Below are positions 53,635 to 62,124 of a stretch of 64,000 nt of DNA, piece after piece. The number at the start of each line of letters is the position of its first letter. The first letter of the stretch is position 1. The position numbers and the translations under genes are program-made. The notes beneath the pieces are model-generated. The model was given only the letters and a program-made list of their open reading frames with translations, was not told where the DNA came from and did not search any database. Source of the DNA: Synechococcus sp. J7-Johnson (GTDB lineage Bacteria; Cyanobacteriota; Cyanobacteriia; PCC-6307; Cyanobiaceae); NCBI RefSeq assembly GCF_024345795.1, contig NZ_JAGQBU010000007.1, forward strand, positions 52,788-116,787, given 5' to 3'.

Positions 53635-54875
53635 CAGCTGGTGGGTGGTTGAACCCAGGCATTGTCCCCGGCCGCGGCCTCGTCCACCACCTGGCGAACC
53701 TGGGCGAGGCTGAGGCCATGGCGGCGGGCGAGGGCCGCCAGGTCGTCGTGTTCGGCCTTGTAGCGATTGGGGCCGCCGGGAACCTCGGCCTGCTTGACCT
53801 GCACCACCCCCAGGCGGGTGCGCAGAGCACGGCTCAAACGAGGCAGGACCCAGCGTTGCTGCAGCTGCTCGCGCACCCCGAGGCTGCTGCCGTGGCACCA
53901 CCAGATCCGGCGCAGCTCTTCGGCCTGATCTGGCCGGGCCAGCACGGTGAGCAGCACCCCCTGGCGACCCTTCTTCATCTGGATGGCAGCGGTGAACACC
54001 TCGAGGGCACCGGCACGGCGCAGCTCCTCCACCAGAAAGGCCAGGTCCTCGGGGCTGGCGTCATCGATCTGGGCCTGCTGCTGCACCACCGTTTCCAGCT
54101 GGGCAGCATTGGCCGACGTACTGGCCGGCGACTCAGCACCGAAGCCAGTTCCCCCCAGCCAGAGACGGAGCAGGTTGGGGCGATCCAGCACCCGGTGGCC
54201 CAGGCCGATCCCCACCTGCTGCGGCACCAGGCTGGGTGCCTGGCCGAAACGCTCGGCCCAGCAGGCCATCAGGGCCAGGCCTGTAGGGGTGGTGAGCTCC
54301 CCTGGCGGGAACCCTTCTGCGCTCGCCAGGGGAATGGCGCCGCGCCGGGCAAGCTCCAGCACCGCCGGGGCCGGTAGGGGCAAGCGGCCATGGGCCGTGT
54401 TGACGCTGCCATGGCCGGCGGGCGGGGGGGCGCAGATCAGCTGGTCCACCTGAAAGTGCAGCAGGCCGGCGCAGACCCCCACCACATCCACCAGGGCATC
54501 GAGGGCCCCCACCTCATGGAAGTGCACCTGCTCGGGGGCGTGGCCGTGCACCGCACCCTCGGCGTCCGCCAGCAGGCTGAACACCGCCAGCACCCGCTCG
54601 CGCAGAAGCGGCTCAAGGGCACTGGTGCTGATGGTCTGGCGCAGGCCGCCCCAGGAGCGGTGGGGGGGATCCGGCTCGAGGGTTTCCACCGTGAGCCGGC
54701 GCCCGCGCAGGCCGCCACTGCGGCTGTCCTGGTGGTGCAGGCGGTAGCGGCCCTCCAGGCCGAGCAGGGCCAGGGGCTCGTGGATCACGGCCTCAGGCAG
54801 GCCCAGATCGAGCAGGGCCGCCAGGAGCATGTCACCGGCCAGGCCGGTGGGGCAATCCAGAAAGGCCAGCACCAT
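53634..54875 (-). CDS. larC: Nickel-pincer cofactor synthesis protein LarC
   Basis: CTP-dependent cyclometallase that inserts nickel into the pincer nucleotide of lactate racemase and related enzymes. The 413-residue protein starts AFLDCPTGLAGDMLLAALLD and has EQVHFHEVGALDALVDVVG and FPPGELTTPTGLALMACW, hallmarks of the DUF111/LarC family. It is a single uninterrupted frame, unlike the LarC1/LarC2 frameshift of lactobacilli. No larA, larB or larE is in the window. It is coupled to the flippase gene. Confidence 0.93.
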   Translation of the reverse strand: MVLAFLDCPTGLAGDMLLAALLDLGLPEAVIHEPLALLGLEGRYRLHHQDSRSGGLRGRRLTVETLEPDPPHRSWGGLRQTISTSALEPLLRERVLAVFSLLADAEGAVHGHAPEQVHFHEVGALDALVDVVGVCAGLLHFQVDQLICAPPPAGHGSVNTAHGRLPLPAPAVLELARRGAIPLASAEGFPPGELTTPTGLALMACWAERFGQAPSLVPQQVGIGLGHRVLDRPNLLRLWLGGTGFGAESPASTSANAAQLETVVQQQAQIDDASPEDLAFLVEELRRAGALEVFTAAIQMKKGRQGVLLTVLARPDQAEELRRIWWCHGSSLGVREQLQQRWVLPRLSRALRTRLGVVQVKQAEVPGGPNRYKAEHDDLAALARRHGLSLAQVRQVVDEAAAGDNAWVQPPTS

Positions 54876-54880
54876 GGAGC

Positions 54881-55546
54881 TCAGGCGCTGGCGCGCAGCA
54901 AGCGGGGGGCCGCCAGCACCAGGGCCTCGGCGCGGGCCTCGAGCTCGCTCTGGCGGCGGCGCAGCAGTTGCTCCACCTCACGGCGGGCACGCCTCTGCTC
55001 CCGCTGGGCGGTGTCGACATCGAAACCGGAGAGCCCCCAGAGGCGCCCGAGCAGGGCCCGGTCGTCGGCGCCACCACGGGCCTGCTCGTAGAGAAGCCGC
55101 TCGGCGAGCATGCCGGCCTGCAGCACCCGGCTCCAGCGGCGCAGGTCGTCGGGGGGGAGCTTGGCGTGCTGGGGGGGCTCGAACTCGATGCTGCCGCTGG
55201 CTCCGACGCCAGCCCGCAGGCAGGCCAGGCTGCCCACCAGCACCTGCTTCACCGCCAAGCCTTCCTGCTCTGCCACCAGGGCATGGCCGGCCTCGTGGAT
55301 GGCGATGCGCCGCAGGCGGGAGAGCCCACCGGGGAGGGTTTCAGCCAGCAGGTGGCCGCCGCGGCCGCCGAAACGGGCCGAATCGACGGTGAGCCCGGCG
55401 AGCCCGCCGCCTGCGGCAAGGGCCACCAGCCAGGGAGAGAGGCCCAGGGCAGGGCCCAGAACGGCCAGCAGGGTGCCGCCAGCCACCACGGCACCGACGC
55501 GCAGGGCGCCTGAGGAGCCATCACCGCGCTGGGGCCGGGCTTCCAT
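54881..55546 (-). CDS. Membrane zinc peptidase-like protein related to the FtsH (M41) protease domain
   Basis: A 221-residue protein. Two hydrophobic helices lie in the first 50 residues, then RIAIHEAGHALVAEQEGLAV supplies the HExxH zinc motif, and AGMLAERLLYEQARGGADDR matches the M41 region with the third ligand Asp. The C-terminus is a long Arg/Glu-rich helix. There is no AAA ATPase domain, so this is an M41-like peptidase without its motor, as found in some cyanobacteria and chloroplasts. Gaps to neighbours are 1 and 5 bp. Confidence 0.8.
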   Translation of the reverse strand: MEARPQRGDGSSGALRVGAVVAGGTLLAVLGPALGLSPWLVALAAGGGLAGLTVDSARFGGRGGHLLAETLPGGLSRLRRIAIHEAGHALVAEQEGLAVKQVLVGSLACLRAGVGASGSIEFEPPQHAKLPPDDLRRWSRVLQAGMLAERLLYEQARGGADDRALLGRLWGLSGFDVDTAQREQRRARREVEQLLRRRQSELEARAEALVLAAPRLLRASA

Positions 55547-55547
55547 C

Positions 55548-56219
55548 TCAGTGGGCGGGACGGCTCACGTGCGTGCGGTGGCCGCCCCGTTCCGTGCGTC
55601 CCTTGCCGCCGCGGCTGCCGCGCTGGGCCACCGGTCCGATCACCTCAAAGCTCTCCACCTGCAGGTTCTGGCCCTGACGGCGCAGGTCGAGGGCCACGAA
55701 GTGACGCAGATGCTCAAGGGGCACCTGGCCGCTGAGGGGCAATTTGAACGGTTGGGGGCGGCTGCCATCAGGCCGGGGGCGCTGGCGCACCTTGACCACC
55801 AGCTCGTTTGAGTCGGGGCGGGTGTAGATGAGCTCGCCCCGCACCGAGAAGTAATCGTCGCCTTCGGGGAGAGCGTCGGCTGGTGGCTCCGCTTCGACGC
55901 CTGGCAAGGCATCAGCATCAGGATCCGGCTCGCTGAGGGTGCTGGGCTCCCACACGCCCACCATCTGCAGGTGGAGGGAGCCGGCTTCCCGGCAGCGCGG
56001 ATAGACCACCCAGAGATGGGAGCGGTCCAGGTCGAGGTGGCGACGCACCAGGCTGAGCACACGGCCCAGCACGACCGCGTCGATCTCGCTGCCGTCGTCG
56101 GTGCGGATCAGCCCACGGGTGAGCTGCTCTGGGCCGGAGGGGACGTACTGGCCACGCACCACGCCTATGGCCCGGTACTGCAGGGGTTCGGTGACCGGGG
56201 AAATGGGATGGTGACGCAT
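55548..56219 (-). CDS. Conserved cyanobacterial hypothetical protein
   Basis: A 223-residue soluble protein from ATG 56219. LQYRAIGVVRGQYVPSGPEQ opens it, followed by VLSLVRRHLDLDRSHLWVVY and, after an acidic linker, DYFSVRGELIYTRPDSNELV, a beta-rich region; the tail is basic (GKGRTERGGHRTH). I know similar proteins only as conserved hypotheticals of cyanobacteria. The basic tail might bind nucleic acid, but that is speculation. It heads the minus-strand run with the M41-like, larC and flippase genes. Confidence 0.72.
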   Translation of the reverse strand: MRHHPISPVTEPLQYRAIGVVRGQYVPSGPEQLTRGLIRTDDGSEIDAVVLGRVLSLVRRHLDLDRSHLWVVYPRCREAGSLHLQMVGVWEPSTLSEPDPDADALPGVEAEPPADALPEGDDYFSVRGELIYTRPDSNELVVKVRQRPRPDGSRPQPFKLPLSGQVPLEHLRHFVALDLRRQGQNLQVESFEVIGPVAQRGSRGGKGRTERGGHRTHVSRPAH

Positions 56220-56302
56220 CGTCGGTGGGGGCATCCATTGGCCCGGGCCGCAATCTAGCGAGGGCACCAGGGGCCAGACTTGCTGGGCCTGGTTCAGGAT
56301 CG

Positions 56303-57190
56303 ATGCCCTCCCGCCCCTCCACCGCCGCTCTGGGCTCCCGGCCACGGGCGTTGCTGGTGCTGGGTGCGGCGGCCCTGACGGCCCTTTCCCTGATGGCGGG
56401 GTGGTGGTTGGGGCAGCGCAGCCTGGGCAGCCGGCCGCTGGACCGCTCCCGAATCGAGCTGGAGAAGCAGGCGATCAGCCTGCGGGCGGAGGTGAGCCGG
56501 GGGCAGGCCAGCGAGGGCCAGCAGCAACGGCTGCTGCAGCTGCTGCTGGCCCTCGACAACAAAGCCGAGGCCACGGCACTGCTGGAGCGCATGGCCGATC
56601 AACAGCCCGAGCGCTGGAGCCTGCGGCTGATGCTGGCGGAACTGCGCCGCGACCAGAAGGATCCGAGCGGCGCCGAGCGGGAGCTGCGCCAGCTGCTCAA
56701 CTTCAGACCCGACCAGATCGAGGCGTTGCAGCTGATGGCGTTGCTGCAGCTGGAGCAGGGCCGGGGATCAGACGCCGAGGCCCTGCTCACCAAGGCCTAC
56801 CAGAAAGCCAGCCGCGAGAAAGCCACTGAGCAGGCATTGGGGCTGGGGCTGCTGCTGGCCGACCTGCAGCAGCGGCGGGGGCAGACCAAGGCCGCCGATG
56901 ACCTCTACCGCAAGCTCGCAGCAGCACACCCCGTCGACCCCCGGCCGGTGCTGGGCCAGGCCCTGTTGCGGCAGCAGCAGGGGCAGACCCCCCAGGCCCT
57001 GGAATTACTCGATCGAGCCCGGCGCCTGAATCCGAATAAGCCCGATTTGCGCCTCGATGACGTGGCGGCTGCCTGGGGACTGGAGCCGCTGCGGCGCATC
57101 AAGGGGCCGAAACCAACTCCGTCTGAGCAGCAGCCTGCGGTTGGGCAGCCGCCTGAACCTAAGGAGCTGCCTGGGCCTCAAGGGCCCTGA
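56303..57190 (+). CDS. Membrane-anchored TPR protein
   Basis: A 295-residue protein. A transmembrane helix (LLVLGAAALTALSLMAGWWL) follows a basic N-terminus, then four or so tetratricopeptide-like repeats with the W-L-G-Y-A-F-A pattern, for example RDQKDPSGAERELRQLLNFR and QGQTPQALELLDRARRLNPN. The C-terminus is Pro-rich. It resembles CcmI/NrfG-type anchors in layout, but I see no cytochrome c maturation genes nearby. ATG 56303 gives a short start before the helix. Confidence 0.75.
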   Translation: MPSRPSTAALGSRPRALLVLGAAALTALSLMAGWWLGQRSLGSRPLDRSRIELEKQAISLRAEVSRGQASEGQQQRLLQLLLALDNKAEATALLERMADQQPERWSLRLMLAELRRDQKDPSGAERELRQLLNFRPDQIEALQLMALLQLEQGRGSDAEALLTKAYQKASREKATEQALGLGLLLADLQQRRGQTKAADDLYRKLAAAHPVDPRPVLGQALLRQQQGQTPQALELLDRARRLNPNKPDLRLDDVAAAWGLEPLRRIKGPKPTPSEQQPAVGQPPEPKELPGPQGP

Positions 57191-57446
57191 TGGCCTGATC
57201 GATGGCGTCACCCGGCTGGGTGGCGTTGTCTAGGGCACTGTTGCGCCGCAGCTTGTTCATCAGCTCCAGCGGATTGCCCGATTCGAGGATGCCGCTGCTG
57301 GGGCGGCCGGTGGGGCTGTTGTCGTAGATCTGCTGCTCCTGAATCGACTGCCCGAAGCTGGTTGACGACGACTGGGCCTGAGCCGGCGGGACGAGGAGGG
57401 GAGCGGCCAGCAGGGCAAGGGCCGCAAGGGCCAGGTGACGGGCCAT
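57159..57446 (-). CDS. Small secreted hypothetical protein
   Basis: A 95-residue precursor with a typical signal peptide (ALAALALLAAPLLVPPAQAQ, cleavage after AQA). The mature part of about 70 residues is polar, with GILESGNPLELMNKLRRNSA and a helical end (AIDQAIRALEAQ). Similar small proteins occur in Synechococcus. It overlaps the convergent TPR gene by 32 bp. Function unknown. Confidence 0.7.
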   Translation of the reverse strand: MARHLALAALALLAAPLLVPPAQAQSSSTSFGQSIQEQQIYDNSPTGRPSSGILESGNPLELMNKLRRNSALDNATQPGDAIDQAIRALEAQAAP

Positions 57447-57516
57447 GGCAGGCGTGCGACGGGACAGGATGGTGACTTGATGCTAAGTGCCACCAGCGGT
57501 GGCTGAATGTTGCGGC

Positions 57517-58353
57517 ATGCAGATAGCCACCTGGAACGTGAATTCCGTGCGCAGCCGGCTGGAGCAGGTGGTGGCCTGGCTGGAGCGGGAAAGCCCTGAG
57601 GTGCTCTGCCTGCAGGAAACGAAGGTGGAAGACGGGGCCTTCCCGATGGAGGCCTTCACGGCCCTGGGCTACAGCGGCGTGATCAGCGGCCAGAAGGCCT
57701 ACAACGGCGTGGCGATCCTCAGCCGGCTGCCGCTCGAGGATGTGCGCGTCGGCTTCGACGCCCTGCTGCCCGATGAAGCGGCCCTGGCGCTGGCGGAGCA
57801 GAAGCGGGTGATCAGCGCCCGGATCGAAGGGGTGCGGGTGCTCAACCTCTACGTGCCCAATGGCTCATCGCTGAGTTCCGACAAGTACAGCTACAAGCTG
57901 GAATGGCTGGCCTGCCTGCGCCGCTACCTCGACGCCCAGGACAACGACGGCGACCCCGTTTGCATGGTGGGCGACTTCAACATCGCCCTCGAAGACCGCG
58001 ACATCCACGACCCCAAGCGGCTCAGTGGCGGGATCATGGCCAGCGAGGCCGAGCGGCAGGCCCTGAGCCTGGCCCTGGATGGGCGGCTGGAGGATGTGTT
58101 CCGGGTCTTCGAGCCCGAAACGGGCCAGTGGAGCTGGTGGGACTACCGCAGCGGCGCCTGGGACCGCGACAGCGGCTGGCGCATCGACCACATCTATCTC
58201 TGCGAGGAACTGCGGGAGCGGGCCACCGGCTGCGTGATCCACAAGGAGGTGCGGGCCAACGAGAAACCCAGCGACCATGCACCGGTGGTGGTAACGCTGC
58301 AGTGGCCTCCTGACCCGGACGAGGAAGGAGACGAGGACGGCTGGGCTGCTTAG
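57517..58353 (+). CDS. xthA: Exodeoxyribonuclease III
   Basis: AP endonuclease and 3'-exonuclease of base-excision repair. The 278-residue protein has the full EEP-fold set: IATWNVNSVRSRL, LCLQETKVEDGAF, NLYVPNGSSL, VGDFNIALEDRDIHDP (D-x-N), WDYRSGAWDRDSGWRIDHIY and the C-terminal SDHAPVV catalytic His. The C-terminus adds a short acidic tail. ATG 57517 (MQIATWNVNSV) is the family start. Confidence 0.96.
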   Translation: MQIATWNVNSVRSRLEQVVAWLERESPEVLCLQETKVEDGAFPMEAFTALGYSGVISGQKAYNGVAILSRLPLEDVRVGFDALLPDEAALALAEQKRVISARIEGVRVLNLYVPNGSSLSSDKYSYKLEWLACLRRYLDAQDNDGDPVCMVGDFNIALEDRDIHDPKRLSGGIMASEAERQALSLALDGRLEDVFRVFEPETGQWSWWDYRSGAWDRDSGWRIDHIYLCEELRERATGCVIHKEVRANEKPSDHAPVVVTLQWPPDPDEEGDEDGWAA

Positions 58354-58663
58354 GCCGATGGAGTCGTCGGGATCGATCAACTGGGGGAGTTTCTGACGTG
58401 TGATCCCCTGCACACGGCAACGAATCAGGGTGTGCGCTGGGGCCGACGAGTCCAGCCCTCACCTTGCACCCAACCCCGGTTCTGATCAAAGCGGAGCAAG
58501 GCCTGCCCGATGCTCCAGCCCGCCCAACTCATCGGCCCTGCCGTCAGTAATGTGACAACGATCACGGTGGCCTTGAGCCGCGGCGGCATGCAGCCCAATA
58601 ATTTTGGGATAAGCCTAAGGGGTTCATCTCGTTAGCCTTGTGCGCAGTGAGCCACCCTGACCT
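58354..58663. other. 310-bp gap before the GT/TPR cluster
   Basis: It holds a stem (GCACAC/GTGTGC extended by CCCC/GGGG, 58405-58442) that could end xthA transcription. Near 58573-58602 is a TTGAGC...AATAAT pair with 18-bp spacing in an unusually AT-rich patch, possibly the promoter of the following gene. A 41-codon ORF at 58510 has no recognisable features. No tRNA was seen. Confidence 0.4.
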
Positions 58664-59776
58664 GTGGAGCCGAACGAGCTGGAGGCGATGGAGGGGCCCG
58701 AGCCGGCCCAGCTCCGAGTCCTAGCCGCGTCGGTTGCTTCGTGGCAGGAGCTGGGCGGCCGCTATGGCGAGCGGGTGAAGGCGATCACGGCCGCGAGCGG
58801 GGGGTCATCGCCTGCCCAGCGGGCTGAGGCCATCGATCTGCTGCTGAGCCTGGGGGATCTGGCGGGGGCACGCGACGCCGTGGTGAGCTGGAAGCTGGCC
58901 TGGTTCCGGGACATGCCCCGCCGCGGGGCAGCTGAACAGCTTGTGCTGCCTGATCTGCTGCGCTGCCTGGCGGACCTGGTGGAGCGCTGCAGCGACCAGA
59001 GGCTGCTGCGGGTGTTCTGGCAGGACATGGAGCGGTTCGCGCCGCCACTGCCCACTGAAGGCGTGCTGCCGGTGCTGAACCGGGCTGATCTGCTGGAGGC
59101 CCTGCTGGCAACTATCGACGTGCCGGTCGAGACACTGGCGATAGTGGACAACTGCAGTGGCCGGTCGGACGCAGATGCCCAGCAGTTGCGCCAGCGTCTC
59201 GCCCTGCTCGAGCGCGAGGGCTACCCCGGCATCGGCCAGGTGCGGGTGGCGTGGGCGTTCGGCAACGGCGTTGTGGCGGCGGCCTGGAACCAGATCCTGC
59301 TGAGCTTTCCGGAAGCGGCTGTGGCCTTGATCGTGAACAACGATGTGGCATCCGCGCCTGGGATCCTGGCTGCGGCCCTGGGCCGGATCGATCCAGAGAA
59401 GGACCAGTTCATGCCTTTGTTACCGGCTCCGGCCAGTTTTTCCGCCTTCCTGATCACGGCCCTGGCCTGGGACAGGGTGAGATTGTTCGACGAGGGGTTC
59501 CATCCGGCCTATTGCGAAGATCTTGACTATCAGGACCGCCTGCAGGCCTGCCCTGGGCTGGAATCGATTGTGGCAAAAGGCATCCAGCAGGCCATGGCGC
59601 CTCTAAATCCCGATCAGAGCGCCACGATTGCCAGTGATCCGACCTTGGCAGACGCCAACCGGCGCAGCTTTCAGCTCAACAGGCTCTGGTATTTGTACCG
59701 AAGGCGCAAGCAGCAACAATGCACCAATCAATCAATTTCGCCGCCGTTGGTTGAGTCAGTGGTGCTGAGGCTGTGA
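58664..59776 (+). CDS. GT-A type glycosyltransferase-like protein
   Basis: A 370-residue protein. The first 120 residues are helical and not recognised. From about residue 125 a GT-A (family 2-like) pattern appears: TLAIVDNCSGRSDADAQQLR, then FGNGVVAAAWNQILL and VALIVNNDVASAPGILAAAL, where NND is a plausible metal- and nucleotide-binding DxD substitute, and EDLDYQDRLQA later on. The acceptor is unknown. GTG 58664 is the start and the stop overlaps the next gene by 4 bp. Confidence 0.65.
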   Translation: MEPNELEAMEGPEPAQLRVLAASVASWQELGGRYGERVKAITAASGGSSPAQRAEAIDLLLSLGDLAGARDAVVSWKLAWFRDMPRRGAAEQLVLPDLLRCLADLVERCSDQRLLRVFWQDMERFAPPLPTEGVLPVLNRADLLEALLATIDVPVETLAIVDNCSGRSDADAQQLRQRLALLEREGYPGIGQVRVAWAFGNGVVAAAWNQILLSFPEAAVALIVNNDVASAPGILAAALGRIDPEKDQFMPLLPAPASFSAFLITALAWDRVRLFDEGFHPAYCEDLDYQDRLQACPGLESIVAKGIQQAMAPLNPDQSATIASDPTLADANRRSFQLNRLWYLYRRRKQQQCTNQSISPPLVESVVLRL

Positions 59777-60681
59777 ACCTCACCCCCGCAAAAGGAGTGT
59801 TGGGCGTGGCCCGGCTGCTGATGGCAGCTCGTGGAAACCGCGACCATGGCGACATCGAGGCTGCGGAGGCGGCCTATGTAGAGCTTCTGCAGGCTCGCCC
59901 GCATCTGGTGAGCCTCGAATTGGAACTGGCGGGAATGCGCCTGGAGCACGGCCGGCTGGACGCGGCGGTGCGCCAACTTCGTCAACGGCTCTCGTTTGCA
60001 GAGATAGGCAGCGATGACGAACGTCTGCAGTTGGAGGGGATGCTGCTCGACGCCCTGCTGCGGCTGGAGCGCTGGGCCGATGCGGAACCACTTCTGCGGG
60101 CGCTCTGGACCCGTGGGGAAGCGAAGCCCCGCCACCTGCTGGCCCTCGCTCGGGGATTGGAAAGCATGGGTGAGGAGGAGCAGGCCCTGGCGGTCTTGAC
60201 TCAGGGCCTCCTGCTAGAAGCGGCCAGCGACGATGAACGGCTTCAGCTGCAGCTGGACCTGGCGCGCCGACTGCGCAAGCTCGGGCGCTGGAGTGAGGCA
60301 ATCGAAGCAATGAATCGAGCGGTGCTGCTGGCTCCGGAGCAGTTGCCGCTTGCCATCGAGCTCAGGGAGCTTCGCATCGAGGCCGTGATCCAGCGCGGCG
60401 ACGAGGCTCTGGCCCAGGAAGACTGGCTGGCAGCACGGAAGGCCTACCGCACCCTGCTCGACCTGCGCCCCGACGATCACCTGGCCCTGCAACGGTTGGA
60501 TCTGCTGCAACGCCTTGATCCCGCCACGATGCCACCGCCGCTGGATGCAGCCCTGGAGGAGAAGTCCCCCTGGCGCCACCAGGCCCTGGAACGTCTCGGA
60601 CAGTTCAGCCGGTTCCTGAATCAGCTGGAGGCTGGAACACCGACCGGGAGCGGATCGCCAGCTGGGCCTCCAACTCCTTGA
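59773..60681 (+). CDS. TPR-like helical repeat protein
   Basis: A 302-residue soluble protein of helix pairs with TPR-like spacing: GDIEAAEAAYVELLQARPHL, LLRALWTRGEAKPRHLLALA, and GRWSEAIEAMNRAVLLAPEQ are examples. No signal peptide. It is coupled to the GT-like gene by a 4-bp overlap, so the two products probably work together, perhaps in surface glycan or glycoprotein synthesis. The 3' end overlaps the convergent gene by 77 bp. Confidence 0.72.
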   Translation: MNLTPAKGVLGVARLLMAARGNRDHGDIEAAEAAYVELLQARPHLVSLELELAGMRLEHGRLDAAVRQLRQRLSFAEIGSDDERLQLEGMLLDALLRLERWADAEPLLRALWTRGEAKPRHLLALARGLESMGEEEQALAVLTQGLLLEAASDDERLQLQLDLARRLRKLGRWSEAIEAMNRAVLLAPEQLPLAIELRELRIEAVIQRGDEALAQEDWLAARKAYRTLLDLRPDDHLALQRLDLLQRLDPATMPPPLDAALEEKSPWRHQALERLGQFSRFLNQLEAGTPTGSGSPAGPPTP

Positions 60682-61816
60682 TGCGCTGCTGCTGGGCCAG
60701 CAACAGGGCTTCGGCCCGGGCCAGTTGCGCTTCAGTCGCCTGCCAGAGGGGATCGGATTCGTTCACGGCCAAGCCTTCGCTGAGGTTTCCAGTTTCAGCG
60801 ATGCAGGCCTGCAGCGGCAGACGCCAGAGCTGTGCTCCGTGGGCCTGAGCCCGGCCGGGTTCGAAGGCCGCGGGCCCCAGGTGCTCCACCAGACAACGAC
60901 GCAACACGGGACTGGCGCCATCGATCAGCACGCCATCGACCCAGGGATGGCGGAAGGATCGGATCAACAGGGGCAGCAGGGGTAGGGGTGGGTGATCCTG
61001 CCAGTGGCTGGTGTCGATCAGCCAGAGCAGGTCGCCGAGAGCCTCGCCGCTGGAGGCCGCGATCTCCCAGGGCACTGAGCCGCCGGGGAGCAGGTTGTCG
61101 CGCCAGCGATCCCGCTCGGCTGGGGAAACCTCCAGCAGCAGGCTGAGACGCACAGTTCCCGCCGGGCCCGAACCCAGCCGCTTGATCGATGCCACCTCGG
61201 GCTCTTTGGCTGCTGACCACGTCCTCTGGCTGTCTTGGGCCGCCTGGCTGGCCCCGCCTGTACAGCGGAGGGGAGCCACATCACTGCAATCAAGCGCGTC
61301 CCAGCCCTGCTGGCCGGCCAGATCGAACAGCCAGGGCCAGGCCACGGCGGGGTCGGCGGCCAAATCGGGGGCCAGGTGAGGCGGTGGAGCCCAGGCGCCA
61401 TGGGGCATCAACACCCAGGCTGGCATGGATGATGGATCGAGGCGTTCCGCGGCATCGGGGCCAGCGCGCCGCCAGGCCCGGCCCCAGGCCAGCGCAGGTG
61501 TGTCCCGAGCCGCCAGCTCCGCCACCACCTCGAACCAAGCCTCGTCGGGCTCGGCACCTGGATGGATAAGCAGCAGCGAACTCGACGGGCGGCGGGTGCT
61601 GGCCAGGCGCAGCAGGTCGTCGAGGCGGGGCTGGTCGTCGTCGGTGGTGCGCAGATCTGGAATCAGCTGGTCGCCGGGGCCTTCAGGCACGCCCCATTCA
61701 CCGAACAGCAGCAGATCGCAATTAGTGGAGAGCCATCGCTGAGCGACCTGCGAGGCCTGGCCATGATCGTGGGCCAGAGATGGCGTGATCGGCACACAGA
61801 CGCTGAAGGCAGGCAC
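60605..61816 (-). CDS. Unrecognised protein beside the GT/TPR cluster
   Basis: A 403-residue protein with no family that I can name. The N-terminus, PAFSVCVPITPSLAHDHGQA, and SSLLLIHPGAEPDEAWFEVV have a nucleotide-sugar-transferase-like alternation of strands and helices. A second alpha/beta-like unit runs from VRLSLLLEVSPAERDRW to GVLIDGASPVLRRCL, and the last 50 residues are a Leu/Ala/Gln/Glu coiled coil (LARAEALLLAQQQRIKELEA). GTG 61816 has AAGGAG 7 bp upstream, which decides the start. Its neighbours suggest a glycan role. Confidence 0.65.
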   Translation of the reverse strand: MPAFSVCVPITPSLAHDHGQASQVAQRWLSTNCDLLLFGEWGVPEGPGDQLIPDLRTTDDDQPRLDDLLRLASTRRPSSSLLLIHPGAEPDEAWFEVVAELAARDTPALAWGRAWRRAGPDAAERLDPSSMPAWVLMPHGAWAPPPHLAPDLAADPAVAWPWLFDLAGQQGWDALDCSDVAPLRCTGGASQAAQDSQRTWSAAKEPEVASIKRLGSGPAGTVRLSLLLEVSPAERDRWRDNLLPGGSVPWEIAASSGEALGDLLWLIDTSHWQDHPPLPLLPLLIRSFRHPWVDGVLIDGASPVLRRCLVEHLGPAAFEPGRAQAHGAQLWRLPLQACIAETGNLSEGLAVNESDPLWQATEAQLARAEALLLAQQQRIKELEAQLAIRSRSVFQPPADSGTG

Positions 61817-61860
61817 GGCAAGCTCCTTCCCCCCAGAATGAACGAATCTGAGCCAAACGT

Positions 61861-62124
61861 GTGGGCAATCAGCCGGTGGCCCCAGGGAAGCCGCCTTCCC
61901 CCAAACGCTCAGGCGGGGAGGTTCTGGGCCTCTTTGGTGGAGGAGGCCTGGTTCTGGGTCTGAGCGTGGCTCTAGTGGTGGGGCTTCAGCTCGGTGCCAT
62001 GCCCTGGAGATTCCGCCGCCAGATGCTCCAGCTGCAGGGTGCACTAGCTGGGGGACTGGTGGGGTTCGTGGTGGGCTGGAGTGTGGGGAGAAGCCGGCGG
62101 GAGCCCGGATCCGATGAGAGCTAA
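61861..62124 (+). CDS. Small two-helix membrane protein
   Basis: An 87-residue protein with two hydrophobic Gly-rich helices (VLGLFGGGGLVLGLSVALVV, given in part, and GALAGGLVGFVVGWSVGRSR) separated by a basic loop. Unrecognised. GTG 61861. It overlaps the next small membrane gene by 11 bp; the pair could form a complex. Confidence 0.6.
   Translation: MGNQPVAPGKPPSPKRSGGEVLGLFGGGGLVLGLSVALVVGLQLGAMPWRFRRQMLQLQGALAGGLVGFVVGWSVGRSRREPGSDES

Noticed and set aside
58354..58663. tRNA or other RNA gene in the gap after xthA
   Set aside because: No T-loop GTTCGA-type signature or acceptor-stem pairing found.
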